A DNA stretch of 64,000 bases, taken from assembly GCA_964406505.1 (NCBI GenBank), contig CAYORX010000003.1:70838-134837 (forward strand), written 5' to 3'. Shown one piece after another: positions 35,153-44,252 of this stretch; within the stretch, counting starts at the first letter, position 1, and every line of letters starts with the position of its first letter. This DNA comes from DTU015 sp964406505. Its GTDB lineage: Bacteria; Bacillota; Sulfobacillia; Fermentithermobacillales; Fermentithermobacillaceae. Made by a program: the position numbers and the translations under genes. The notes beneath the pieces were generated by a model. The model was not told the origin of the DNA. It worked only from the letters and a program-made list of their open reading frames with translations, and made no database searches.

Positions 35153-35225
35153 TTCCCTCCTTCTAGTCTTCTACTTACGACTCTATATGGAAAAATTTAT
35201 TTTCCGTATCTTGCGGAATTTTAGT

Positions 35226-35744
35226 TTATTCACTTTCGGCCATGTGCATAAGCGGTGCTTGATTAATTGGTTGTGCCCGTTTACAGTGATCCTGCTTGAT
35301 TTCTTTAATAGCAAGTTCAATAGATATGCTAACAGCTCGCTTACATTTTGGATCGATGTATTTTTTGTCAGATTCTTGACTGAGTTGTTTTGATCGAGTT
35401 CCGGGCATATATCCAAGTATTTCCCGACAGACTTGTGTACCCATTTCATTGATAAACCCTTTTGCAATAGAGCGACACATTGCATCGCACCTTGTTTTAG
35501 CCTTGTTATCTTCCGGTTTAATCCTTCCTACATAAATCCCCACCGCAGCAATTGCACCGCAAAGGGCGCCGCAAACCGAACCACTACCTGCTACCCCTCC
35601 CCCAAAGCCCGTAACGCATGAAACAGGTACGTTTAGGCCTAGGGTTTCAATTATGCCCCAAAAAACACCTTCTGCACAGTTAAAACCAATAACGCGTTTT
35701 GAATGTACTTCCTCCATTATGCGGGCAAACTCAAAATACTCCAT
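35226..35744 (-). CDS. C_GCAxxG_C_C-family protein
   Basis: 172 residues. FNCAEGVFWG and a glycine-rich cysteine stretch (CVTGFGGGVAGSGSVCGALC) identify the C_GCAxxG_C_C family, a putative redox or metal-binding group that often carries a Tat- or membrane-linked partner. None is visible here. Further cysteines occur at CDAMC, VCREI and near the C-terminus (KCKRA, HCKRA). GGGGGG lies upstream of the ATG at 35744. It lies 93 bases upstream of purA on the same strand. Function unknown. Confidence 0.82.
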   Translation of the reverse strand: MEYFEFARIMEEVHSKRVIGFNCAEGVFWGIIETLGLNVPVSCVTGFGGGVAGSGSVCGALCGAIAAVGIYVGRIKPEDNKAKTRCDAMCRSIAKGFINEMGTQVCREILGYMPGTRSKQLSQESDKKYIDPKCKRAVSISIELAIKEIKQDHCKRAQPINQAPLMHMAESE

Positions 35745-35978
35745 ACCTTACCCCCCAATTAGCAATTCTAACCTAAAGTTATGATTATTTCATCCGAGAA
35801 TTCCCTATTGACTTTGTCGGTATGATTGCTAATTTAAACAGTAATAGATACAATTCATAGTAAAGAAAGAGCCTAGACTTGTGGCGTGGTCATAGATGTG
35901 AAAAGTCTGATGGCCTTATTTGTTTGCAATCCGTTATCATTCTTTTTTAAAACTTAACACAATCAGGATGGTGATTCC

Positions 35979-36602
35979 ATGTCCAACTATTATATAATTC
36001 GACACGGACAAACAAAAGCTAATCTGAACGGTATTTTGCAAGGACACCTAAATGTTCCGCTCTCAGAGTACGGAAAAAACCAGGCTGAAATTACTGGTAA
36101 AGCATTGTCCACAATGAAAATTGATGCTATATATTCGAGTGATTTAATCCGAGCCAAAGACACTGCAATGGCCATCGCTAAATATCATAATTGCAAACTC
36201 ATATTAGACAAACGGCTTAGGGAAGCATACTGTGGGATCATGCAAGGCAAAACCATCAGCCAATGTCGTGAACTTTACAAAGAGTATTACAAGGCCGTTG
36301 CACATGACCCTATAAATACTTCTAGACCTGGCGGAGGGGAATCCAACAAAGATATGTATGAAAGGGCTGTACGCGCTCTTTATCACATTCAAAATAATTG
36401 TTCTGGAACGAATATTGTAATCGTTAGCCACGGCGGTATCATAAGGTGTCTCCTATCGCACGCCAAAAAAGGTCGGTTCGATCCGGAATTATCTGGCGTT
36501 AGAAACGCTTCGATTAGCATAATATCCAATCATAACGGTAACTGGCATTTAGGCAAAACAAATGATATAAGCCATTTAGCATCGATTGCTAAGGCAAAAT
36601 GA
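35979..36602 (+). CDS. Histidine phosphatase family protein
   Basis: 207 residues with the RHG motif (YIIRHGQTKANLNGILQGH) at about 4-22, IYSSDLIRAKDTAMAIA, the catalytic glutamate region LREAYCGIMQGKTISQC, and the second histidine in IVIVSHGGIIRCLL. It could act as a phosphoglycerate-mutase-like phosphatase, alpha-ribazole phosphatase or broad-range phosphatase; the cobalamin context needed to call CobC is absent. ATG with GGATGGTGA upstream. A weak hairpin GAGGTCC/GGGCCCC follows the stop. Confidence 0.9.
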   Translation: MSNYYIIRHGQTKANLNGILQGHLNVPLSEYGKNQAEITGKALSTMKIDAIYSSDLIRAKDTAMAIAKYHNCKLILDKRLREAYCGIMQGKTISQCRELYKEYYKAVAHDPINTSRPGGGESNKDMYERAVRALYHIQNNCSGTNIVIVSHGGIIRCLLSHAKKGRFDPELSGVRNASISIISNHNGNWHLGKTNDISHLASIAKAK

Positions 36603-36771
36603 CAAGAGGTCCATGGAAGGGCCCCTTTACTACCCCTATCTTTTTGCTTGCCCTTTCTACTTTCTTTGTACAGCGAAGACTAGATAATCTCATGCATTAT
36701 TTGATTAATTCTAATAACACTTGTACGATAATGTAAGACCCATTTTACGTCATGAAATACGGGTGGATATA

Positions 36772-38208
36772 GTGAATCAATCAGATCCTACAAACAATAT
36801 CGCAGATGATGCTTCAGATAAAAGTCTCTCTTTGCGTCAACGAATAAAGGCCCAACCCAAATATCTAGACTTAGAGAATCATTCAATAGAACAAAATATA
36901 TGGGTACTTGCTATACCATTAATCGCTGAAAGATTGCTACAAGCCGTGGTTAACGCAGCTGATATAGCTATGGTGGGGCGTGTTGGGGCCGCGTCAGTTG
37001 TAGCAGTGGGCTTATCTAACCAAATATCTATGATAGGAACCAGTGTTTTTGACGCAATACGAGTGGGAACTACATCGGTTGTAGCGCGCAGAATTGGGGC
37101 AGGCCAATATGAGAATGCTCAGCTAACCTTACGTCAATCTTTAATTATTGCTGCAATTTTAGGAACTATCGCTTTTATCCTCGTGGGTGCCTTTGCGGGA
37201 CAAAATCTTCGCTTGATGGGAGCCGAACCGGAAGTTGTAGAACAGGGTGTTCCCTATTCGTATTGGAAAGGTCTATCTATGGTGTTTCAATTTATTACCA
37301 TGACTTTTATTGCTGCCCTTAGGGGTGCGGGCAATACTCGTTTGCCTATGTTTTCAGGTATATTAGTAAACATCATGAATTTATGCGGTAATTATGCCTT
37401 AATTGGCGGAAATTGGGGATTTCCCAAAATGGGCACTGCAGGTGCGGGACTTGCAACAGCAATTGCACATTTTGTCGGTATGATCGTTGTAGCCGTGCTT
37501 GTCGTAAAGCAACCAAATCCAATAAGCCGGTTTTACCAAGGTTCTTTCCTTCCCCATGAAGATACATTACGAAGTGTATTGTCAGTAGGATTGCCTGCCT
37601 CTGGTGAAAGACTTATATTACGTGGAGCCCAACTGCTTTACGCTAGAGCCATAGCTGGGCTTGGGACTAACGCTTATGCGGCTCACCAAATCGCTCTTCG
37701 TATTGAATCTATGTCCCTCGTTATAGGTTTTAGTTTTGGAGTATCGGCTACCACTCTCGTGGGGCAATATCTTGGATTTGGCGACGCCAAAAAAGCTGAA
37801 TTAGCTTCCAATCGAGCGCAAAGGTTCGCAGCCATAGCGATGGGAGCCGCAGGTATTGCCTTATTCATTGTAGCCCCTTATGTTGTCCATTTATTCACAC
37901 CAGAAAACCCTGAGGTTATTCGTTTAGGAAGTATAGTGCTTCGAATAGTCGCAATTGCCCAGCCGATAATGGGTATAAACAGAGTGCTGGCAGGAAGTTT
38001 ACGAGGTGCAGGAGATACTAAATGGACGATGATAATAACAGGAAGCAGTGCGTGGATTGTGAGAGTTGGGCTAACATATTTGCTTACCCAGGTAATTAAC
38101 CTCCACTTGCCAGGTGCTTGGTATGCCATGATAATTGATTTAACCATTCGGTGTATGTTATACAAACGACGTTTTGCGACAGGCAAGTGGAAAGAAATCA
38201 CTGTATAG
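36772..38208 (+). CDS. MATE-family efflux transporter
   Basis: 478 residues with twelve predicted helices in two homologous halves: VLAIPLIAERLLQAVVNAAD opens the first and LRSVLSVGLPASGERLILRG the second. FIAALRGAGNTRLPMFSGIL and VLAGSLRGAGDTKWTMII are the paired signature loops. It exports drugs or metabolites using a sodium or proton gradient. GTG 36772 has GGGTGGAT upstream; a TTG at 36721 would add 17 residues without a good site. The hydrophilic N-terminal 40 residues are longer than usual. Confidence 0.93.
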   Translation: MNQSDPTNNIADDASDKSLSLRQRIKAQPKYLDLENHSIEQNIWVLAIPLIAERLLQAVVNAADIAMVGRVGAASVVAVGLSNQISMIGTSVFDAIRVGTTSVVARRIGAGQYENAQLTLRQSLIIAAILGTIAFILVGAFAGQNLRLMGAEPEVVEQGVPYSYWKGLSMVFQFITMTFIAALRGAGNTRLPMFSGILVNIMNLCGNYALIGGNWGFPKMGTAGAGLATAIAHFVGMIVVAVLVVKQPNPISRFYQGSFLPHEDTLRSVLSVGLPASGERLILRGAQLLYARAIAGLGTNAYAAHQIALRIESMSLVIGFSFGVSATTLVGQYLGFGDAKKAELASNRAQRFAAIAMGAAGIALFIVAPYVVHLFTPENPEVIRLGSIVLRIVAIAQPIMGINRVLAGSLRGAGDTKWTMIITGSSAWIVRVGLTYLLTQVINLHLPGAWYAMIIDLTIRCMLYKRRFATGKWKEITV

Positions 38209-38226
38209 GTGTTTTAAAACAAATAC

Positions 38227-38802
38227 CTATCTTAACAACACCCCTGCATCCGTCATTTCTTGGATGGAACGATGACCATCTCCCTGTTTAACATCGACAG
38301 CACGTATTCCATTTTCCAACAAATATACTTTATAACCATTTTTAATTCCATCAAGCGCCGTAGCTTTTACGCAATAGTCGGTAGCTAGTCCTCCAACGTA
38401 AATTTGCTCAACGCCTTTTTGTTTAAGCCACTGATCAAGCCTAGGCCCATCTAAACCATTTACATAACCATCAAAACCTGAATACGCTTCTTTGTTACGA
38501 ATAAAACCTTTTGAGCAGATGCATCCATGGCAAACTAAATCTGGATGAAATTCGGCACCGTAAGTTTGCTGGACACAGTGAGAAGGCCATATTCCGCCGT
38601 AATCTAGAAAAGAAATGTGATCCTTTGGATGCCAATCTCTAGTGTATACTATAGGGGCTTTCACGTTATGGAACTTCTGAATCCACGAATTAAGGACGGG
38701 CACTACTTTATCGCCTTCTTTAATAGCCAAAGTACCGCCGGGACAAAAATCATTTTGTACATCTACAACTATCAAACAGCAGTTGTCTTTAACATTATCC
38801 AC
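38227..38802 (-). CDS. pncA: Nicotinamidase (isochorismatase family)
   Basis: 191 residues. LIVVDVQNDFCPGGTLAI holds the catalytic aspartate. TRDWHPKDHISF supplies the metal-binding Asp-His-His. The lysine sits in CSKGFIRNKEAYSGFDG and the nucleophile cysteine in GGLATDYCVKATALDG. It hydrolyses nicotinamide to nicotinate for NAD salvage. GTG 38802 has AGAGGTG upstream and gives the usual start just before LIVVDVQNDF; an ATG at 38835 lacks a site. Convergent with the MATE gene. Confidence 0.93.
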   Translation of the reverse strand: MDNVKDNCCLIVVDVQNDFCPGGTLAIKEGDKVVPVLNSWIQKFHNVKAPIVYTRDWHPKDHISFLDYGGIWPSHCVQQTYGAEFHPDLVCHGCICSKGFIRNKEAYSGFDGYVNGLDGPRLDQWLKQKGVEQIYVGGLATDYCVKATALDGIKNGYKVYLLENGIRAVDVKQGDGHRSIQEMTDAGVLLR

Positions 38803-38996
38803 ACTAAACACCTCTTTATCTAGATCATAATTCATAATAGACGATCGTGCCTCATCTTTTATGCATTTTACCTTTGCGCCCCGTTTATACTTTAATGGTT
38901 AATTTGTATATTTAACTACCCGAATCCATTTTATGTGAAAGGGTTTTAGGATACTACCTAGAATATAAGAACTCAATGAGTAATGACACATTTTTC

Positions 38997-39024
38997 AGTA
39001 ATTGAATTACTCGTACATTATAAT
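38997..39024 (+). promoter_or_regulatory. Candidate regulated promoter of the peptide-transport operon
   Basis: The inverted repeat AGTAATT-G-AATTACT (38997-39011) lies 7 bases before TATAAT (39019-39024). There is no consensus -35; the palindrome covers its place. The remainder of 38836-39188 contains AAAGGAGG (39056-39063) without a well-spaced start codon. Confidence 0.5.
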
Positions 39025-39188
39025 TAGCACCTTTAGAACTAATCAATTTGTTTTGAAAGGAGGATTTGAGGTTTCGGCTGATTGCTTTTAAGCACAATTC
39101 GCACCAAACTATCGAAGCCCTTTACTCTTTCCAAATGACTTAAGATTGTGTCCCAAATTATTTTCATCCCTGAGGAAGGTGTCTCTTG

Positions 39189-41060
39189 ATGAGAAAAGTT
39201 AGTAAAGTGATACCAATTATTCTTTTAATGGCATTGCTGTTTGCCGGGTGTACCCCAACTGTTAAGGTTGAAGATGAAGAACCAGTCTCTAAATTGAGGG
39301 AATCCGGCGATGTCTACGGCGTATATTCGGGCGAAATTACCACGGTTAATTACCTTGTTACTGCAACCACTGCAGAATTCTCGGTTGCAGCCAATACTGT
39401 CGATTGCCTGGTAGAATATGATAACCTAGGCATAGTAAGACCTGCTTTAGCTACTGACTGGAAAGTATCAGATGATGGACTTGTATGGACGTTCAACATT
39501 AGAGAAGGCGTAAAATGGTATAACCATAAAGGTGAAGAATACGCAGAAGTGACCGCCCATGACTGGGTGTCTACTCACAAATATGCTTTTAACCCCGATC
39601 ATGCTTCAAAAACGGCCAATATTTCATACGGTGTTCTTAAAAATGGTGAGGCTTACTTCAAAGGCGAAATCGACGATTTTGATGAAGTTGGCGTAAAGGC
39701 ATTAGACGACTACACTTTGGAATATACTCTGGAACATCCGGTACCATATTTCTTGAGCATGCTTACCTATTGCCCCTTTATGCCAGTAAATGGTGATTTC
39801 CTGGAAGAGGTAGGCGACAAGTTTGGAACGGATCATGAAAACGTACTTTATTGCGGTGCGTATCTTTTTTCTGATTGGAAACATCAGGATGAACGAGTCT
39901 ACGTCAAAAACGAAAATTATTGGGATGCAGACAATGTTCATATAAAGAAAATCGTACAGAAATATAATAAAGAAGCTTCTACTTTAGCACCCGAAATGTT
40001 CCTACGCGGTGAAGTTACGGGTGCGGGTATTCCTACAGCCTCTTTAGATGAATGGATGGAAGATCCAGAAAAATCTTTGCTTGTCCGTCCGAGCTCAACA
40101 AGTTTCTATTCGTATTTTTACGCATTTAACTTCGATCCAAACTTCCCTGAAGAGTACGAACCGGATAATTGGAAAATAGCTGTAAACAATAAGAACTTCA
40201 GAAAATCAATCTTCCATGGACTTGACAGGATGGCTGCTTTAATCACTCTCGACCCGTACGAACCGGAAAGAATGGTTACCAATACTGTCACCTTGGAAAA
40301 TTTTGTAGACTCGGGTGGTAAAGACTATACGATGATAGGGGAACTTGAAAAGTTTACCACTACCGACAGCTTTAATCCTGACTTAGCCCTAGATTATCGT
40401 GATAAGGCTAAAGAAGAGCTCGAGGGCAAATGTACATTTCCAATTAAAGTATTGATGCCTTATAACACCTCGGGCACGCAATGGGCTAACGAAGCCCAGG
40501 TAGTTGAACAACAATTAGAAAACCTTTTGGGTGAAGATTTCATCGACATTATTCCGGTAGGCTTTCCACCGACAGGTTTTCTCAATGCTACTCGACGCGA
40601 AGGTAACTACGCATTGCAGAACTGCAACTTTGGTCCTGACTACGCAGACCCTGAGACATTTACAGAACCGTTTTATCCCGATGGGACTTATCTCTGGCCT
40701 GAATTAGCCACGGATCCTGAGTACAAACTCGATGATGGCAGAACCGTTTATCAGAAGATGGTAGATGATGCCATTGCAGAAGTGGTCGATGTAGAACGAC
40801 GCATGGAACTCTTCGCCAAAGCTGAAGCATATGTTTATGAAGAAGCATGGGTAATTCCGTTCCGCAAAGGCGGCGGTGGCTATACCGCAACAAAAATGGA
40901 ACCATTTACTTCACCGTATGCACCCTTCGGAGTGGCAGATTTGCAGTATAAAGGGCAAATTGTTATGGAGAAACCTATGAGCACCGAGGAGTATAAAGCA
41001 GCCCAGGCTCAATGGGAAAAAGATCGAGCTGCTGCTTTGCTAGAGGCAGCTGGTAAATAG
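39189..41060 (+). CDS. Peptide ABC transporter substrate-binding lipoprotein
   Basis: 623 residues, solute-binding family 5. The signal peptide has the lipobox LLFAGC, so the mature protein starts at a lipidated cysteine near residue 22. WKVSDDGLVWTFNIREGVKW and VTAHDWVSTHKYAFNPDHA are typical of family 5 domain I; FRKSIFHGLDRMAAL and a C-terminal domain I return follow. It captures oligo- or dipeptides outside the membrane for the permease encoded downstream. Longer than a standard OppA (about 540). ATG 39189 has GAGGAAGGTG seven bases upstream. A decayed paralogue lies at 58389-59085. Confidence 0.93.
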   Translation: MRKVSKVIPIILLMALLFAGCTPTVKVEDEEPVSKLRESGDVYGVYSGEITTVNYLVTATTAEFSVAANTVDCLVEYDNLGIVRPALATDWKVSDDGLVWTFNIREGVKWYNHKGEEYAEVTAHDWVSTHKYAFNPDHASKTANISYGVLKNGEAYFKGEIDDFDEVGVKALDDYTLEYTLEHPVPYFLSMLTYCPFMPVNGDFLEEVGDKFGTDHENVLYCGAYLFSDWKHQDERVYVKNENYWDADNVHIKKIVQKYNKEASTLAPEMFLRGEVTGAGIPTASLDEWMEDPEKSLLVRPSSTSFYSYFYAFNFDPNFPEEYEPDNWKIAVNNKNFRKSIFHGLDRMAALITLDPYEPERMVTNTVTLENFVDSGGKDYTMIGELEKFTTTDSFNPDLALDYRDKAKEELEGKCTFPIKVLMPYNTSGTQWANEAQVVEQQLENLLGEDFIDIIPVGFPPTGFLNATRREGNYALQNCNFGPDYADPETFTEPFYPDGTYLWPELATDPEYKLDDGRTVYQKMVDDAIAEVVDVERRMELFAKAEAYVYEEAWVIPFRKGGGGYTATKMEPFTSPYAPFGVADLQYKGQIVMEKPMSTEEYKAAQAQWEKDRAAALLEAAGK

Positions 41061-41116
41061 TAAAATTGCGATTTTCAATGCTTTGCAGCAAAGATCGCAA
41101 AAATAGATCTAAAGTT

Positions 41117-41154
41117 GCCGGAAGGAAACGCTCGACAGAGTCTTTCCTTCCGGC
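41117..41154 (+). repeat. Strong intra-operon hairpin between binding protein and permease genes
   Basis: Perfect 12-base arms GCCGGAAGGAAA and TTTCCTTCCGGC surround a 14-base loop, with no T-run after. Such elements often stabilise the upstream mRNA, or act as partial terminators, so that the binding protein is made in excess. Confidence 0.75.
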
Positions 41155-41268
41155 TTCGACTCCTCACGTACAAGATCTACGTGGCAATGTCAGCAAATTC
41201 ATGCTTAAAGATCGATTCCAGCTATACCAACAAAAGGTACTATAGCGCGTGGAAGAGGGTATCGTAAT

Positions 41269-42228
41269 ATGCTTAAATACAGTATCAAAAGAATATGTCA
41301 ATCGCTTATAACCGTTTTTATAGTAGTTACACTTGTATTCCTTTTGATGAGGCTTTTACCGGTTGAAGGTTATTTTGGTGACGGCTATGATAAACTAACA
41401 GTAGAACAACAAGAAGCTATACTTAAAAAATTTGGCCTGCTTGATCCTTGGTACATCCAGCTAAAAAATTTCTACACATCGCTTCTTAGAGGAAACCTAG
41501 GTCAATCGATTATATATCGCCCGGATGTACCAGTTCTAGATATCATAAAACTCAAAATTCCGTATTCTTTCACTTTTGGCATAGCCGCCATCATCATATC
41601 GTTGACTGTGGGACTTGCTATGGGTATTAATATGGCGAGAGAAAAGGATCGCTTTTGGGATAGACTCTGGTCTAGCTATATAGTTTTTATTAGGGCAGTT
41701 CCCTCAGCAGTCTACCTCTTATTCATTCAGTTATATGTGACAGGCATTAAACTTTTTAATATGCCGCGCCTTCCTATGTTGTTCGATAGGCATAAACCTA
41801 TCAGTTGGGTATTGCCCGTAATTTCCATGTCGCTAGGCGGAACCGCTGGTTACGCCATGTGGATGAGGCGATACATGGTTGATCAGCTCAATCAGGATTA
41901 CATCCGATTAGCTAGGGCTAAAGGAATGTCGGACAGGCAAATCATGGTGAAGCACGTCATGCGTAATGCATTCGTGCCTATGGCCCAATACCTGCCGGCT
42001 TCAATATTATTTACAATTTCCGGTTCAATTTATATCGAATCACTATACTCTATCCCAGGCATGGGCGGTCTTTTAGTTGATGTAATTCAGCGACAAGATA
42101 ATCCACTTGTGCAAACTCTTGTCTTAATATACTCCGTTTTAGGGATCTTTGGCCTGTTCTTCGGCGATATCTTAATGGCTATCTTCGATCCCCGCATTAG
42201 ACTTGAAAAAATAGGAGGGGCTAGGTAA
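41269..42228 (+). CDS. Peptide ABC transporter permease (DppB/OppB type)
   Basis: 319 residues. The N-terminal helix ITVFIVVTLVFLLMRLLPVE is characteristic of OppB/DppB, followed by the LTVEQQEAILKKFGLLDPWY periplasmic loop and the EAA loop DYIRLARAKGMSDRQIMVKH, which contacts the ATPase. The last helices include GSIYIESLYSIPGMGGLLVD. It forms half of the membrane channel. ATG with AGAGGG upstream; the stop overlaps the next gene by one base (TAATG). Confidence 0.94.
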   Translation: MLKYSIKRICQSLITVFIVVTLVFLLMRLLPVEGYFGDGYDKLTVEQQEAILKKFGLLDPWYIQLKNFYTSLLRGNLGQSIIYRPDVPVLDIIKLKIPYSFTFGIAAIIISLTVGLAMGINMAREKDRFWDRLWSSYIVFIRAVPSAVYLLFIQLYVTGIKLFNMPRLPMLFDRHKPISWVLPVISMSLGGTAGYAMWMRRYMVDQLNQDYIRLARAKGMSDRQIMVKHVMRNAFVPMAQYLPASILFTISGSIYIESLYSIPGMGGLLVDVIQRQDNPLVQTLVLIYSVLGIFGLFFGDILMAIFDPRIRLEKIGGAR

Positions 42229-43199
42229 TGTCATCACATGAAACAACGCGAAACGTTCAAATTGGTAATGAAGAAGAACTTTTTACCTTCGCCCAATATG
42301 ATCCCGAAGCCGCAGAGAGAATCGGATATTCAGATTATTCCTATTGGGGTTCCACTTTAAAAATCTTCTTGAAAAACAAAACAGCGATATTTTTGTTAGT
42401 GCTGATGATGTCTTTAATAATTTTTACAATCATTCAACCTTACCTGCCTAATCAAAAACCGCCAAACAAAATTCATGTGGATCCGGCTACAGGCATCCAA
42501 CTTCGCAACCAAAAACCTGGCCATGAGTTTTGGTTTGGAACTAATGTCATCGGTCAGGATCTATGGGCGAGAATTTGGAGTGGTACCAGAACATCGCTGT
42601 TAATCGCCATTATAGTTGGGATTTGGGAAGTGTTTTTCGGCATTTTTATCGGTGCTGTATGGGGGTATATTAGGCAACTCGATGCTTTTATGACTGAAGC
42701 TTATAACGTGATTAGCAATATTCCTACAACCATTCTTTTAATGCTGCTTGCATATATTATGAGACCAAGTTTCAAAACTATGGTTGTAGCCATGTGTGCA
42801 ACGGGTTGGCTTGGAATGGCACGTTTTGTACGCAATCAGATAGTAATTATTCGGGACCGCGAATACAATTTAGCATCCCGTTGTTTGGGCACCCCTACGC
42901 TAAGGATTATTACCAAAAACTTATTACCTTACCTGGTGTCGGTTATTGTCATGCGTATAGCTTTATCAATTCCCGGCACAATCGGATGGGAAGTATTTTT
43001 AACCTACATAGGTTTAGGACTGCCTATAACTATACCTTCGCTTGGGAACCTATTGAATGAGGGCCGACAAGTTATGATGGCGGCATCGCTTCGTTATCAA
43101 TTAATTTTTCCGGCGATAGCACTTTCTGTTATAACGATTTCATTTTATGTGCTGGGGAATGCGTTCGCGGACGCTTCAGATCCCCGGAATCATTATTAG
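42228..43199 (+). CDS. Peptide ABC transporter permease (DppC/OppC type)
   Basis: 323 residues. A soluble N-terminal stretch of about 45 residues precedes helix 1 (FLLVLMMSLIIFTIIQPYLP). FWFGTNVIGQDLWARIWSGT is the OppC-type signature, and the EAA loop is NLASRCLGTPTLRIITKNL. It pairs with the preceding permease. The start codon overlaps the upstream stop, so translation is coupled. The usual glycine of the EAA motif is kept (LGTP). Confidence 0.94.
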   Translation: MSSHETTRNVQIGNEEELFTFAQYDPEAAERIGYSDYSYWGSTLKIFLKNKTAIFLLVLMMSLIIFTIIQPYLPNQKPPNKIHVDPATGIQLRNQKPGHEFWFGTNVIGQDLWARIWSGTRTSLLIAIIVGIWEVFFGIFIGAVWGYIRQLDAFMTEAYNVISNIPTTILLMLLAYIMRPSFKTMVVAMCATGWLGMARFVRNQIVIIRDREYNLASRCLGTPTLRIITKNLLPYLVSVIVMRIALSIPGTIGWEVFLTYIGLGLPITIPSLGNLLNEGRQVMMAASLRYQLIFPAIALSVITISFYVLGNAFADASDPRNHY

Positions 43200-43211
43200 G
43201 GGGGCGTAGCG

Positions 43212-44252
43212 TTGAACAAACCAATTCTCTCAATCAAAGATTTAGTGGTCAAGTTTAGTCTCCGTGGACAAACACTGACCGCTATTCGAAAAGCATCATT
43301 AGACCTATACAAAGGTGAAACCCTAGCAATTGTAGGTGAATCCGGATCTGGCAAAAGTGTGTTCACAAAATCGTGGATTGGAATGCTAGATGCCAATGGA
43401 TGGATTGATTCTGGCTCTATAATTTTGGAAGGCGAAGATCTTGCTAAATACAGTTCGGAAAAAGATTGGCTTAAAATTCGAGGCAAGAAAATAGCTATGA
43501 TTTTTCAAGATCCTATGACTGCTTTAAATCCCCTCAGAACTGTTGGTCTCCAAATACAAGAAGTGCTTGAGCTTCATCAAGGCTTAAGAGGTGAACAAGC
43601 AAAAGCCGAAACCGTGAGGATCCTTGCATCTGTAGGCATAGATGACCCCGCCACACGTTATAGCCAATATCCACACGAGTTTTCCGGAGGCATGCGACAA
43701 CGAGTTGTCATCGCCATAGCTGTCGCATGTAATCCTAAAATTTTAGTTTGCGATGAACCTACTACAGCACTCGATGTAACCATCCAAGCCCAAATCTTGG
43801 AATTAATCAGAGAACTTCAAACTAAAATGGCTGCCACTCTTGTGTATATCACACATGATTTAGGGGTTGTAGCCAATGTGGCTGACCGAGTGGCCGTTAT
43901 GTATGCTGGAGAAATTATTGAATATGGGACAGTGGAAGAAATCTTTTATAACGCCAGACATCCATATACTTGGGCTCTATTGTCCTCCCTTCCCCAATTA
44001 GGAATCAAGGGCGAACCCCTTTACTCAATACATGGTACTCCACCTAACCTGTTTATGGATATTCAAGGTGATGCATTTGCCGCGCGTAATCCCAACGCTC
44101 TTAAAATTGACTTTGTGAAAAACCCACCGTTTTTCCAAGTAAGCCCAACCCACTATGCCAAAACGTGGCTTTTGGATCCTAGAGCACCAAAAGTAGAACC
44201 CCCGGCAACTATAAAAGCCATGCGGGCTAAGTACGAGGAGTATGCACAATGA
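43212..44252 (+). CDS. Peptide ABC transporter ATP-binding protein (DppD/OppD type)
   Basis: 346 residues. Walker A is VGESGSGKSVFTKS, the Q-loop IFQDPMTALNPL, the signature FSGGMRQRVVIAIA, Walker B ILVCDEPTTALDV and the H-loop VYITHDLGVV. The C-terminal oligopeptide extension (YTWALLSSLPQLG, MDIQGDAFAARNP) lacks the usual cysteine quartet that binds an iron-sulfur cluster in some DppD proteins. TTG start with AGGGGGG upstream. It drives import with the DppF-type partner. Confidence 0.94.
   Translation: MNKPILSIKDLVVKFSLRGQTLTAIRKASLDLYKGETLAIVGESGSGKSVFTKSWIGMLDANGWIDSGSIILEGEDLAKYSSEKDWLKIRGKKIAMIFQDPMTALNPLRTVGLQIQEVLELHQGLRGEQAKAETVRILASVGIDDPATRYSQYPHEFSGGMRQRVVIAIAVACNPKILVCDEPTTALDVTIQAQILELIRELQTKMAATLVYITHDLGVVANVADRVAVMYAGEIIEYGTVEEIFYNARHPYTWALLSSLPQLGIKGEPLYSIHGTPPNLFMDIQGDAFAARNPNALKIDFVKNPPFFQVSPTHYAKTWLLDPRAPKVEPPATIKAMRAKYEEYAQ

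Noticed and set aside
35183..35485. 100-residue frame overlapping the C_GCAxxG gene
   Set aside because: It is out of frame with a clearly recognisable gene on the same strand and resembles nothing.
39066..39143. Small TTG-initiated frame (25 codons) after AAAGGAGG upstream of the peptide-binding protein gene
   Set aside because: Only two bases separate the Shine-Dalgarno from TTG, and the sequence resembles no protein. It is probably untranslated leader.
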